Of a stretch of 32,356 nt of DNA, positions 16,340 to 24,476 are shown piece by piece. The DNA is from Kiritimatiellia bacterium (GTDB taxonomy: Bacteria > Verrucomicrobiota > Kiritimatiellia > RFP12 > UBA1067): positions 1-32,356 of the forward strand of contig JAFXIL010000056.1 of NCBI GenBank assembly GCA_017563185.1. The letters are read 5' to 3'. A program made the position numbers and the translations under genes. The notes beneath the pieces were generated by a model. That model saw only the letters and a program-made list of their open reading frames with translations. It was not told the DNA's origin and ran no database searches. Position 1 is the stretch's first letter, and the number at the start of each line of letters is the position of its first letter.

Positions 16340-17683
16340 CTACACGATTTCCCAACCTGCGCGCTGCGTGCGAGAGAGCATGCGGTTGGCCTCGTCGTCG
16401 CCGATGAACTGCTCCTTCACGGGGTCCCACTTCATGTCGCGGCCGAGCCACTGGGCAATGTTGGCGCAGTGCACGCTGGTCATGGAGCGGTGCATGATGA
16501 CGGGGTTGGCGACGGTCTTGGTGCGGGACCTCACGGAGTTGAAGAACTGGCGCATGTGGTTCTGGCCGGTGAAGCCGGTGCGCACGCAGTAGTCGGCGAG
16601 GATCTTGTCGTAGTCTGCGAGCAGCGACGGGCGCGACGCCTCTGGGCGCGTGTAGCCGTCGGCGCAGGAAACCCAGCCTTCGGAGCCGACGTACCTCACG
16701 CCGCACGTGCCGCGCCAGCCCTGGCGCACGGCCACCATCTCCATGCCGTTTGCGAAGCGCATGCGCATGCCGTCGGGAATGGCGCGGTGCATGCATGGGT
16801 AGAACACGGGCGAAGTGGACTCGGCGCCGATCGCGTGGTGGCACTGGGCGAAGGTGTGCGAGCCCCATTCGCCGATCATGCCGGTGTAGAGGTCGTGGTC
16901 GCGGTGCCAGCCGCCGGGGAGGTAGGCGTGGTTGTATGGGCGCCAGGGGCAGGGGCCGAGCCAGGCGTCCCAGTCGATGACGTCGCGCGGCGGCAGAGGC
17001 TCGGCGGGCAGCCAGTCGCGGTGGAGGTAGAGGTTTCCGCCGGGGGCGAGATGGGCATAGACGGTCTTCACCTCGCCGAGGCGGCCGAGGCGCAGAAGCT
17101 CGTTGCAGACGACGAAGTTGGGCTCGCTCAGGCGCTGCATTCCGGCCTGGTAGACGCGGTTGTACTTGGCGGCCGTGGCCACGACGGCCTGTCCCTCGCG
17201 CACGGTCATAGAGGCGGGCTTCTCGGTGTAGACGTCTTTGCCGGCCTTCATGGCGGCGATCGATACGCCTGCATGCCAGCGGTCGCCCGTGGCGGTGTGG
17301 ATCACGTCGATGTCGGGGCGGGCGAGGAGCTCGCGCATGTCGATGTAGGTGGCGCAGTCCTTGTTGCCGTAGTGCGCATCGACGATGTGCTTCACCTGGT
17401 CACGGCGGTTTTTCCAAACGTCGCAGATGGCGACGAACTGCACGTCCTTCTCGGGCAGCACCCAGCTGCGCATCACTCCCTGGCCGCGTCCGCCAAGTCC
17501 GATGCCAGCCACGACGATGCGGTTGGACGGCGCCACCGCGCCGTTGCGCCCCAGTGCCGATGCCGGTATCAGCCACGGCACTGCCGCGGCAGCCCCCGCG
17601 CGCGCGATGAACGAACGGCGCGACACCCCCATGCCGCGCGTCAATGATCCATTGCCAACCTTCGAGACACCTTTGCAGTTCAT
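16340..17683 (-). CDS. Tat-exported Gfo/Idh/MocA-family oxidoreductase
   Basis: A 447-residue NAD(P)-dependent oxidoreductase. The N-terminus has a twin-arginine signal, S21-R22-R23-S-F followed by an Ala-rich stretch (29-45), so the folded enzyme with its cofactor should be exported. The Rossmann fold follows with GIGLGGRGQG, and the family EKP motif is present in TEKPASMTVREG. The C-terminal substrate domain includes NMRQF-like FTGQNHMRQF and a His-rich centre. The start is placed at the ATG at 17683 because AAAAGGAG lies 6 nt upstream; an ATG ten codons earlier (17713) would overlap the -10. With the DUF1080 neighbour it probably oxidises a sugar or glycoside at C3. The substrate is not known. 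Confidence 0.88.
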   Translation of the reverse strand: MNCKGVSKVGNGSLTRGMGVSRRSFIARAGAAAAVPWLIPASALGRNGAVAPSNRIVVAGIGLGGRGQGVMRSWVLPEKDVQFVAICDVWKNRRDQVKHIVDAHYGNKDCATYIDMRELLARPDIDVIHTATGDRWHAGVSIAAMKAGKDVYTEKPASMTVREGQAVVATAAKYNRVYQAGMQRLSEPNFVVCNELLRLGRLGEVKTVYAHLAPGGNLYLHRDWLPAEPLPPRDVIDWDAWLGPCPWRPYNHAYLPGGWHRDHDLYTGMIGEWGSHTFAQCHHAIGAESTSPVFYPCMHRAIPDGMRMRFANGMEMVAVRQGWRGTCGVRYVGSEGWVSCADGYTRPEASRPSLLADYDKILADYCVRTGFTGQNHMRQFFNSVRSRTKTVANPVIMHRSMTSVHCANIAQWLGRDMKWDPVKEQFIGDDEANRMLSRTQRAGWEIV

Positions 17684-17716
17684 TAAGACTCCTTTTGGTT
17701 TGGAAACTGACAATAG

Positions 17717-17745
17717 ATTTTACATAAATCACCGCCAAATCGCAA
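17717..17745 (-). promoter_or_regulatory. Promoter of the Gfo/Idh-DUF1080-HTH-EIIA operon
   Basis: On the minus strand TTGCGA (17745-17740), a 17-nt spacer, TAAAAT (17722-17717). The leader to the ATG at 17683 is about 28 nt. It is divergent from the GspK promoter, 42 bases away from that -10. Confidence 0.65.
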
Positions 17746-17786
17746 AGGTTTTTTTGAGGTGTTCCCCGCCGCGGCCGATTTTATGG

Positions 17787-17816
17787 TATAATTCTCGCCT
17801 AGCGATGAAAGGCGAG
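17787..17816 (+). promoter_or_regulatory. gspK -10 and start-codon hairpin
   Basis: TATAAT (17787-17792) preceded by TGG is an extended -10. CTCGCCT (17794-17800) and AGGCGAG (17810-17816) form a 7-bp stem, and the 9-nt loop AGCGATGAA holds the ATG of gspK at 17805. Transcription should begin near 17799, so the leader would be only about 6 nt and there is no Shine-Dalgarno site. If transcription does begin near 17799, most of the 5' arm would be missing from the mRNA. Confidence 0.45.
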
Positions 17817-19085
17817 GCTCAAAGATGCGCCTGCGGCGGCGCGCGCGGTGGTTCCGCGCTTGTGATGGTGATCTGGACGATCGCCATCATCTCCGCCATG
17901 GTTGTGAGCTTTGCGGTGGAGGCGAAGCTGCAGACCGCAGCCAATGTGTACATGCGCGAGCGAGTGCACATGGACCACCTGGTGGACGCCGGGCGCGTGC
18001 TTGCGGAGATGGTGATCGCCAAGCATCAGAGCGTGGTCGACTACTCCGAGGACGAGAACCTAGACGAGCTTCTCGAGACCGACCGCTGGATACAGGAGAA
18101 GCGCCAGCTCAAGCAGACCGGCTCCACCACGACGATCGGCCCCATCGTGGTCGACGAGCGCACAACAGCCTCTTCTGGCCTCTCAAGCTCAAGCCTTGCC
18201 GCTTCGCCCGACGACGAACTCGCCAACCGCGGCACCGTCACCGTCCAGATCGAGAGCGTTGGCGGCGGCGAAGGCGGAGGCCCCAAGTTCAACATCAACA
18301 ACCTCTATCCAAAGGGCAACCCCCACTACGCCGAGATATGGGAGAACATCCTCTACTGGGCCGGCGTGCCGGAGGATGACCACGCCTACTTCATCAACGC
18401 CTGGATCGACTGGCGCGACGACGACGACGTGAAGATGGGCGACTACGGCGACAACCGCAAGGACGGCGGCGAGAAGGAGTACTACGAGGATCTCTGCGAA
18501 GAGAACGAGGAAGAGGTGTACAAGCCTAGGAACGGACCCATCCCCGACCTGAAGGAGCTCGCGAAGATAGGTCCGTTCCGCCAGCACCCCGGTCTGCTGA
18601 CAGGAGGGGTGTACAATCCCGAGGACAAGGAGGACGACCAGATCGTCGTCTCGAACATCACCGAGGTTCTCACTGTCTTCGGCGGCGACAAGATCAACGT
18701 CAACCTCGCGTCGAAGGACGTTCTGATGTGCATCCCCGGCATCCGCTCCACCGACTACCCAGAGGACGCGGAGGACGCCGACCTCATCTCGCAGGCGATA
18801 ATCGACTGGCGCGGGGGCCTCGACAAGGACGGCAATCAGGTGGACCTCGAGGAGGAGGAGACGGGCACGCTCATCAAGAGCTGGAGCAAGCTTCAGGAGA
18901 TAACCTCCGACGAGATCGGCAAGGAGGCGCAGGAGTACATAGGCTTCACCGGCGGTCAGGGCGACGGCGCTCTATACCGCATCACGATTACGGCGCAGTC
19001 CGTGGGCATGACCCACGTGGTGAAGGCGAAGATGACGATCCGCGAGTCGAAGCCGGTGTATCTCGAATGGTCCGAGGACCCGTAG
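17805..19085 (+). CDS. gspK: Type II secretion pseudopilin GspK-like protein
   Basis: A 426-residue protein with a type IV prepilin-like N-terminus: GGARG then GSALVMVIWTIAIISAMVV, i.e. Gly before the cut and the hydrophobic helix with the GspK-typical VxWxxAI and no Glu5. Later NINNLYPKG and KINVNLASKDVLMCIPGI match the repeated 'ININxA..VL..LPG' signatures of GspK, the minor pseudopilin that caps the T2SS pseudopilus with GspI/J. An acidic stretch (many DDD/EEE, about 205-240) might bind calcium. No other gsp genes are in the window. The ATG at 17805 lies 12 nt after the -10. The coiled-coil gene follows after 23 nt. It is longer than the typical GspK (about 320), because of acidic and Ser-rich insertions. 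Confidence 0.82.
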   Translation: MKGEAQRCACGGARGGSALVMVIWTIAIISAMVVSFAVEAKLQTAANVYMRERVHMDHLVDAGRVLAEMVIAKHQSVVDYSEDENLDELLETDRWIQEKRQLKQTGSTTTIGPIVVDERTTASSGLSSSSLAASPDDELANRGTVTVQIESVGGGEGGGPKFNINNLYPKGNPHYAEIWENILYWAGVPEDDHAYFINAWIDWRDDDDVKMGDYGDNRKDGGEKEYYEDLCEENEEEVYKPRNGPIPDLKELAKIGPFRQHPGLLTGGVYNPEDKEDDQIVVSNITEVLTVFGGDKINVNLASKDVLMCIPGIRSTDYPEDAEDADLISQAIIDWRGGLDKDGNQVDLEEEETGTLIKSWSKLQEITSDEIGKEAQEYIGFTGGQGDGALYRITITAQSVGMTHVVKAKMTIRESKPVYLEWSEDP

Positions 19086-19108
19086 GAAAGAAAGGCTAAG
19101 GTGAACAA

Positions 19109-20443
19109 ATGAGAATCTCGGGAACAACGGGAACCGCGCTGCTGTTCGTGGCTCTGGCCGCGGTCGGCGCGGGCGCGTACTTCTTAAAGACGGCCCAGGA
19201 GAACCGCCGCCTCGAGCTGCAGGCCAAGACGAAACAGGCCCAGCAGAAGACCAAGGAGGCCGACGCCAAGGCGAAGGAGGCCGCAGCGCGCGAGGAGGAC
19301 GCCAAGGCCCGCCAGCGCGACAGCGAGCGCAAGATAAAGGAGGCCGAAGCCGTGAAGGCGGCGGCCGATCTCGCGGCAAAGCGCCAGGAGACCGAGAGCG
19401 AGCTTGCCAAGGCCGAGGCCGACAAGGCCGCCGCCGCCAAGGCCGAGGCAGAGAAGGCCGCGTCTGACGCAGCCACCGCCAAGGCCGAGGCCGAGAAGGC
19501 TGCTTCCGACGCCGCGCGCGCCGCAAACGAGAAGAAGGCAGAGGCTGAAGGGCTCGCGCTGAAGCGCGCCGAGGCTGAACGCGCAAAGGCCCAGGCCGAG
19601 CTCGCCCGCACTGAGGCCGCCAAGAAGATAGCCGAGGCCGCTCTCGCCAAGAGCGAGAACGATGCCAAGGCGGCCGAGGCGAACGCCGCCGCCGAGCGCG
19701 ACAGAAAGCTGCGCATGTACCGCCGCGCAGAGACGAGCCGAGCCGAGATGCTCGCCCTGCAGCGCGCCGAGCGCCTGCTCGCCCTGGACGAGAGCGGCGC
19801 GCTCACGGCTGCGGACCTCGAGAATGCGTCCTCCGAATCCGGCGACCCCAGGGCGCAGCAGGATGGCGCCACGAACGCCGTCGTGAAGGTGGACTGGCCT
19901 GATGCAGCGCCGGCCGCGTCGCCCACCGATTCCGCAGCCGCCAAGGCCGACAAGAAGATGTCCGAGGCCGCAGTCGCCGAGAACAACCGCCGCGCCCGCG
20001 AGTACGTCGCCACTTTCGGCGCCCTTGCCGACCGCGCCGCCGCGGAGGGCCGCCTGGCCGATGCCGCCTACTACCGCCGCACCCTCACCTCCCTCGTGCC
20101 TAAATACGAGGACGTCTATGCCGAGCTCATAGACGAAGCCCGCAAGGAGGGCGGCCGGGCGAAGGACGAGGAGCGCTACGTGAAGGAGCTAATGGCGATC
20201 GTTCCCGAATGGCGTCGCGTCGCCGTGTGCGAGAGCCTGCTCCAGCGCGACGAGGACTATTTCAGCCGCGCGCTCGCCGGCCGCATGGCGCGCGACGAGT
20301 ACGTGAAGGTGTTCCGCAAGCTCTACGACAAGGCCATGCGCGACAAGGGCGAGCGCGACGAGCGCCGCGAGAAGATGGCCCACATCTGCAAGGTGCTCGC
20401 CACCTACGTGCCGGACTACGAGCGCTCGCCGGAGTGGAAGTAG
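19109..20443 (+). CDS. Membrane-anchored Ala/Lys/Glu coiled-coil protein (TolA-like)
   Basis: A 444-residue protein with one N-terminal transmembrane helix (about 8-25, TALLFVALAAVGAGAYFL). A very long Ala/Lys/Glu coiled coil covers residues of about 28-235, including near-repeats of AKAEAEKAASDAA. A linker of about 240-285 is rich in Ala/Ser/Pro/Asp. A helical C-terminal domain (about 290-444) is Arg/Glu-rich with TPR-like spacing (YYRRTLTSLVPKYEDVY, KELMAIVPEWRRV). The composition resembles TolA, but there is no TolA C-terminal domain, so homology is not claimed. The ATG at 19109 follows AAGGTG. It lies between gspK and a subtilase with gaps of 23 nt and 1 nt, so it probably works with them across the periplasm. 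Confidence 0.75.
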   Translation: MRISGTTGTALLFVALAAVGAGAYFLKTAQENRRLELQAKTKQAQQKTKEADAKAKEAAAREEDAKARQRDSERKIKEAEAVKAAADLAAKRQETESELAKAEADKAAAAKAEAEKAASDAATAKAEAEKAASDAARAANEKKAEAEGLALKRAEAERAKAQAELARTEAAKKIAEAALAKSENDAKAAEANAAAERDRKLRMYRRAETSRAEMLALQRAERLLALDESGALTAADLENASSESGDPRAQQDGATNAVVKVDWPDAAPAASPTDSAAAKADKKMSEAAVAENNRRAREYVATFGALADRAAAEGRLADAAYYRRTLTSLVPKYEDVYAELIDEARKEGGRAKDEERYVKELMAIVPEWRRVAVCESLLQRDEDYFSRALAGRMARDEYVKVFRKLYDKAMRDKGERDERREKMAHICKVLATYVPDYERSPEWK

Positions 20444-20444
20444 C

Positions 20445-22490
20445 ATGCCGGGGCGCGGCGCCATAGCGGCCTGCGCCGCGTTCGCGGCGGCACTGCTTGC
20501 GCTTGCTCCGTGGATATGCCGCACTGGATGCGGCAAGGCGCCGCCGCGCGAGATTTGCCTTGCGGGCAGAACGTTCGCGCCGGAGAGGGGGAGCTTCCCG
20601 GAGAGATTCGCGCAGTCGCCGTCGGCAAGAGGGACCATCCCCTGCATCGTCGTTGCGTCGCGTCCCGTATCCCGGCAGGTGCGCATGCGGGCGGAGGCCT
20701 TGGGCGCGCGCGTGACGGGGTTCGTTCCCGAGAACGCGCTGCTGGTGGAGGTGGACGATGCGGCGCTCGCGCGCATCGCTGGAGACCCGCTCTTCTACGC
20801 CGCCGTCGAGTTCATGCCGCGCGACAAGATGCCCGGCTCCCTGATGGAGGCCGACGTGGATTCCCTTGGGATTCGCGTTGTGCCGATGGCCGCGCAGGAC
20901 ATGGAGCGCATCGCGGCGTTCGTGGGTGCGAGCGGCGGCCGGGTGATGACAGATGCACCGGGAGCGGGCGGTGCGGTGAACGCAGTGGTTTCTCGTTCGC
21001 TCGTGGATGCTCTTGCCGCGCGGGGCGACGTGTGGAGAATCGAGTCTCTGCCGCATCCGCGCCTGATGAACGACGTGGCCGTCAATCCCGGTCTGATGAA
21101 CGTGCGCGGCGCGTGGGAGGTTCGCGGCCTCACTGGCGAAGGACAGGTCATATCCACTTCCGACTCCGGCATAGACACGGGCGACGTCGAGGCTTTGCAT
21201 CCCGACTTCTTCGGGCGCATCGCCTTGCTCGCGAATTCGGTTCCGGCGGCGTCTCTGGCCGACTACGAAGGGCATGGTACGCACACGGCGGGGTCGATCG
21301 TGGGCACCGGTTCATGTTCCGACGGGCGGATAAAGGGCGTGGCGCCGGGCGCAAGGCTCTATGCGACAAGCATAGCGCTGTACTCCGATCTCCATGTCCT
21401 CACGGACTTGAACTGGGAGACGTTCGCGGCCCTGTTCGATCCGGCCGGAGACTCCGCCGCGCGGATACATTCCGCCAGCTGGACGGTGGACTACTACGGC
21501 GCCTATTCGTCGCATGACGCGGAGATCGACCGCTACGTGTGGAACTCGCCGTGCTTTCTGCCCGTGATTGCCGCAGGCAACGATCGTGGAGACAGGGCGG
21601 TTAACATTCCCGCCTCGGCAAAGAACGTGGTCGCAGTCGGCGCCACGGAGAGTCTGCGCAGCGGCGAATCGCTGCCGTACGTTGGCAGCAGGGCCGACAA
21701 CGCCTCACAGGTGGCGGACTATGAGACGTATCCGGCATGGGGCTCGTCGAGGGGACCGACGACCGACGGGCGAATAAAGCCAGACCTGTGCGCGCCTGGC
21801 ACGTACATTCTCTCCACGTTCTCGTCTGTTACGGGCAGAGGCGACCTCGGGTATGGGTTGGACGGCGAGTCGTCAAGATACGCCTACAACTGCGGCACGT
21901 CGATGGCGTGTCCGCTAGTGGCAGGCGCGGCCGCGCTGGTGCGCCAGTGGCTCGTGGAAAGGCGAGGGATGGAACGCCCGTCGGCTGCGCTTGTGAAGGC
22001 GGTGCTTCTCGGCGGCGCGCATGACATGGTGGACGACGAGGGCGCGCAGTGCGGCGGCGAGGCACCGAACAACGTTCAGGGATGGGGACGCATCGACCTC
22101 GAGGAGACGCTGTACCCGTCGAACCGCGCCGTGCGTCTAGAGGACTGGATTCCGTTCTCGCTCGGCAGCGACTTCATCATCTCCCTTGAGACCACGAACA
22201 CGGCACCGCTCGAGGTCCAGCTAGTGTGGATCGACCATCCCGGCACCGAGGGCATGGGAAGGGCGATCGTGAACGACCTCGATCTCGTGGTCGCGAACGA
22301 GACTGCCGGCGGAACATGGCGCGGCAACGGCGTGAGGGAAGGCGACCGCGTGAACACCGTTGAAAGCGTGCGCATCGACTCCGCCGCGCCTGGACGCTAC
22401 GTCGTGCATGTGAAGGGTGTGACGGTGCCGTACGATTCCGAGGAGGGTGGCGCGGCGGCGTTGTACGTACGCGGCGCGTTCGCTGCCTAG
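20445..22490 (+). CDS. Exported subtilisin-family (S8) serine protease, ending at an in-frame TAG
   Basis: A 681-residue S8 protease. A hydrophobic N-terminal segment (about 5-22) should direct export. A propeptide-like region reaches about 210. The triad is D240 (STSDSGID), H277 (EGHGTHTAG) and S486 (CGTSMACP), with the oxyanion Asn in IAAGND. After the catalytic domain (to about 555) there is a beta-sandwich like that of KP-43/fervidolysin-type subtilases (SLETTNTAPLEVQLVW, VNDLDLVV, GRYVVHVKG). The ATG at 20445 is one base after the stop of the coiled-coil gene. The TAG at 22488-22490 is followed in the same frame by 243 more sense codons that look like the protein's own C-terminal extension (see next entry), so the gene may be interrupted. 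Confidence 0.88.
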   Translation: MPGRGAIAACAAFAAALLALAPWICRTGCGKAPPREICLAGRTFAPERGSFPERFAQSPSARGTIPCIVVASRPVSRQVRMRAEALGARVTGFVPENALLVEVDDAALARIAGDPLFYAAVEFMPRDKMPGSLMEADVDSLGIRVVPMAAQDMERIAAFVGASGGRVMTDAPGAGGAVNAVVSRSLVDALAARGDVWRIESLPHPRLMNDVAVNPGLMNVRGAWEVRGLTGEGQVISTSDSGIDTGDVEALHPDFFGRIALLANSVPAASLADYEGHGTHTAGSIVGTGSCSDGRIKGVAPGARLYATSIALYSDLHVLTDLNWETFAALFDPAGDSAARIHSASWTVDYYGAYSSHDAEIDRYVWNSPCFLPVIAAGNDRGDRAVNIPASAKNVVAVGATESLRSGESLPYVGSRADNASQVADYETYPAWGSSRGPTTDGRIKPDLCAPGTYILSTFSSVTGRGDLGYGLDGESSRYAYNCGTSMACPLVAGAAALVRQWLVERRGMERPSAALVKAVLLGGAHDMVDDEGAQCGGEAPNNVQGWGRIDLEETLYPSNRAVRLEDWIPFSLGSDFIISLETTNTAPLEVQLVWIDHPGTEGMGRAIVNDLDLVVANETAGGTWRGNGVREGDRVNTVESVRIDSAAPGRYVVHVKGVTVPYDSEEGGAAALYVRGAFAA

Positions 22491-23222
22491 CAGGAGGCGG
22501 AAGCGGCGAAGGGGATTGTGCCGCTTTGCAGGCGAACGCAGTTTCCGCTTCTTGGCGACGAGGGATATTCCGCGCTCTCATGGCATCCGTCCGGCAGCGT
22601 GGTGCGCGTGACGGTGCCTGCGGATCTGCCGCATGGAAGCGAGGTGCTTTCGGGGTTCGTGTGGACGGATGACGAAACGGGCGAGCAGACGACGCTTGGC
22701 GAGCAGCGCCTTGCCGAGGTGGAGGTGGCCGATCCGGGACGCGCGGGCGAACTGCGGCATGACGCGGCGGGGCGCATGGCCACTTCGTTCAACGTGGCTC
22801 TTGATGGCGCGCGCGACGTGCGCTTCCGGTACTATCCCGCTTCGGAGATGAACGCCTTGTCCGGTCTGCCGGAATGGTGGTGGCGGCGGAATCTCGCGGG
22901 CGCGACATCGGGCGGAGAAAAGGGGTGGGCGCATGGCGACGCCGACGGCGACGGAGCGTCAAACGCGGCTGAGTACGCGGCCGACACGGATCCGCTCGAC
23001 CCGCTTTCGGCGCTGCGCATCACGGCGTTCTCGCCCACGAACATCGTGTGGAGGGGCGGCTTGGAGGCAACGCAGGTTCTGGAGCGCGCAGAGAGCATTG
23101 GGCCCGGTGCGTCGTGGCATGGAGTCTTCACGAACAATCCGCCAACGAAGACGGAAGAAGCGCTTCCGCTCGCCCCCGCCGGCCCTCGCGCGTTCTACCG
23201 CCTTCGAGCACTCGGCCGCTGA
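22491..23222 (+). pseudogene. C-terminal extension of the subtilase beyond the TAG, or a separate small gene
   Basis: The frame of the subtilase continues after TAG for 243 codons to TGA at 23220. It encodes a beta-rich domain (VVRVTVPADLPHGS, GFVWTDDETGEQTTLG), then WWWRRN, a calcium-type DADGDG...ADTDPLDP segment and a tail ending PRAFYRLRALGR, all typical of secreted protein C-termini. It has no signal peptide of its own, as expected for a detached tail. A change of CAG to TAG would explain it. Alternatively AGGAGG (22492-22497) and AAGGGG (22509-22514) could serve a restart at GTG 22518 (234 residues). TAG ends other genes here (tkt, gspK, coiled coil), so it is a normal stop in this organism. 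Confidence 0.6.
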
Positions 23223-23248
23223 AAAATCCAGGCGCTAGTCACTAGGCA

Positions 23249-23764
23249 TTATATCGTGTAATGGCGCAAGGACTCGCCGTCGAAGTAGCCGAACGAGCAG
23301 GCGGAGCCGCCTTTCGGCAGAGATATTGAACCGGGATTGAAGATGGAGAGCCCGCATTCAAGGCGCTTGAGCTCGGGAACGTGGGTATGGCCGTGGGCGA
23401 GGACGGTGCCGATGCCCACGGGAGGAAGCCTGTGCTCGTTCCAGAGGTGGCCGTGCGTGAGGAAGAACGTTTCGCTGCCGGCGTCCATCAGAGCGTAGTC
23501 GGCCATCATCGGGAAGTCGAATAGAAGCTGGTCAACCTCGGCGTCGCAGTTGCCGCGTACGGCCACGATCTTGTCCTTCAGGCCGTTGAGGATCTTCGCC
23601 ACCTTCTCTGGGTCGTAGAAAGAGGGCACGCCGTTACGCGGCCCGTGGTATAGCAGGTCGCCAAGCAGCGCGATACGGTCGTATCCAAGGGCGTCCGCCG
23701 ACGCGAGCGCACGCTCGAGTGTGGACGGTACGCCGTGTATGTCGCTGAGAAAAAGAATCCGCAT
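23249..23764 (-). CDS. YfcE-like metallophosphoesterase
   Basis: A 171-residue calcineurin-like phosphoesterase of the YfcE/MJ0936 class. All metal ligands are in place: D8 and H10 (LSDIHG), D36 (LLGDLLYHG), N72 with D74 (RGNCD), H104 and H106 (FLTHGH), and H126 and H128 (AHGHTH). Relatives hydrolyse phosphodiesters and are cytoplasmic; the substrate is uncertain. The ATG at 23764 is chosen because AGGAG lies 6 nt upstream and the product then starts with the family's MRILFLSD; an upstream in-frame ATG (23791) lies almost inside the -10 and is rejected. It converges with the subtilase locus over a 26-nt gap. Confidence 0.92.
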   Translation of the reverse strand: MRILFLSDIHGVPSTLERALASADALGYDRIALLGDLLYHGPRNGVPSFYDPEKVAKILNGLKDKIVAVRGNCDAEVDQLLFDFPMMADYALMDAGSETFFLTHGHLWNEHRLPPVGIGTVLAHGHTHVPELKRLECGLSIFNPGSISLPKGGSACSFGYFDGESLRHYTI

Positions 23765-23791
23765 TTCATTCTCCTGTGTTGTGCGGTGCAT

Positions 23792-23802
23792 ATTATACCA
23801 TA
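23792..23802 (-). promoter_or_regulatory. Extended -10 of the phosphoesterase gene
   Basis: On the minus strand AATATGG leads into TATAAT (23797-23792), the TGnTATAAT form. The ATG at 23764 lies 27 nt further on, after an AGGAG ribosome site. No clear -35. Confidence 0.5.
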
Positions 23803-23958
23803 TTCGCGGCTTTTCCCGGCATCGTAAACGAAGCCGCGCAGCATCATGAGCTTGCGTTCTCCATTGACTTGAGCGAGGCTACGCCCGAGATGCCGCATGG
23901 CGACGGCGAGATAGTACTCGAGGCCAGGGACAAGGGCGCATTGCTGTGCATAAGGTAG
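23801..23958 (+). pseudogene. Possible remnant of a coding sequence
   Basis: One frame (ending at the TAG at 23956-23958) reads plausibly as protein: FSIDLSEATPEMPHGDGEIVLEARDKG, with C/G-biased third codon positions like neighbouring genes. It has no credible start: the upstream codons run into the phosphoesterase promoter. It may be the surviving 3' end of a lost gene. No family is recognised. Confidence 0.3.
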
Positions 23959-23971
23959 CGGCTATTTTCAA

Positions 23972-24000
23972 TTGACGGTTTCGCCGCCGTATTGTAAAAT
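23972..24000 (+). promoter_or_regulatory. Promoter of the frameshifted exported-protein gene
   Basis: TTGACG (23972-23977), a 17-nt spacer, TAAAAT (23995-24000). It leads to a ribosome site AAAGAAAGGG (about 24052-24061) and an ATG at 24068, so the expression signals of this broken gene are intact. Confidence 0.6.
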
Positions 24001-24067
24001 ATGGACAATGTTCTGGGGAAAGGATGCTTTCCTCAGGTTGTGGCATCCATAAAGAAAGGGCGATGGT

Positions 24068-24390
24068 ATGGCAGTTTGTTCATTCAGGCGCATGGCGGCG
24101 GCGTTCATCACGGGCGTGGCCATGTTGTCCTCGCCCCTGCTCTTGGCGGATGCCGTATACACTCCGGCAGGCGAAAGCCGGGGCACGGCGTTGACCGTGG
24201 CTAAAGTCGAGGCAGTGGTAATCGACGGTGGTCAGGACGCGGTGGTCATGACGGGTTCGTCCGTCGCAGCCGACACGCTGATCGGCGTAGAGGGACTACT
24301 CGGGCAAGTTCAAGCTCGTTGTCCGGGACGGACGCTTGGCGCTAGCCAATGCCTCGCCCGGCGGCATGGCGATATTCCTGCGCTGATCTG
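24068..24390 (+). pseudogene. Frameshifted remnant of a small exported protein gene
   Basis: From ATG 24068 the frame gives a signal peptide (residues 1 to about 28, ending PLLLADA) and a mature start (VYTPAGESRGTALTVAKVEAVVIDGG), up to about GVEG. The frame then degrades into CPGRTLGASQCLARRHGD. In the +1 frame, starting at about 24290, the sequence reads DYSGKFKLVVRDGRLALANASPGGMAIFLR and stops at TGA. That is a natural beta-rich ending for an exported protein, so one frame shift near 24288-24291 joins the parts. The product would be about 107 residues, so large internal loss is also likely. The ATG has a good ribosome site and promoter. A sequencing error at this point is the alternative. 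Confidence 0.6.
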
Positions 24391-24443
24391 ACTCTACGCG
24401 GGAGAAAGAACATTTAGGTGACAATTCAGCGACGGCTTTCTGC

Positions 24444-24449
24444 TAGAAT
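24444..24449 (+). promoter_or_regulatory. Probable -10 of the beta-helix/VTC operon
   Basis: TAGAAT (24444-24449) preceded by TGC (extended -10). A weak -35 (GACAAT-like) lies about 18 nt upstream. The leader is about 20 nt and includes AAAGGA before the ATG at 24477. Confidence 0.45.
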
Positions 24450-24476
24450 ACGTGTGTAAAAGAAAGGACACCACTT

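Noticed and set aside
19096-20013. 305-codon Ser/Ala-rich frame opposite the coiled-coil gene
   Set aside because: The reverse complement of an Ala/Lys/Glu repeat gives Ser/Ala/Phe strings; no start signal.
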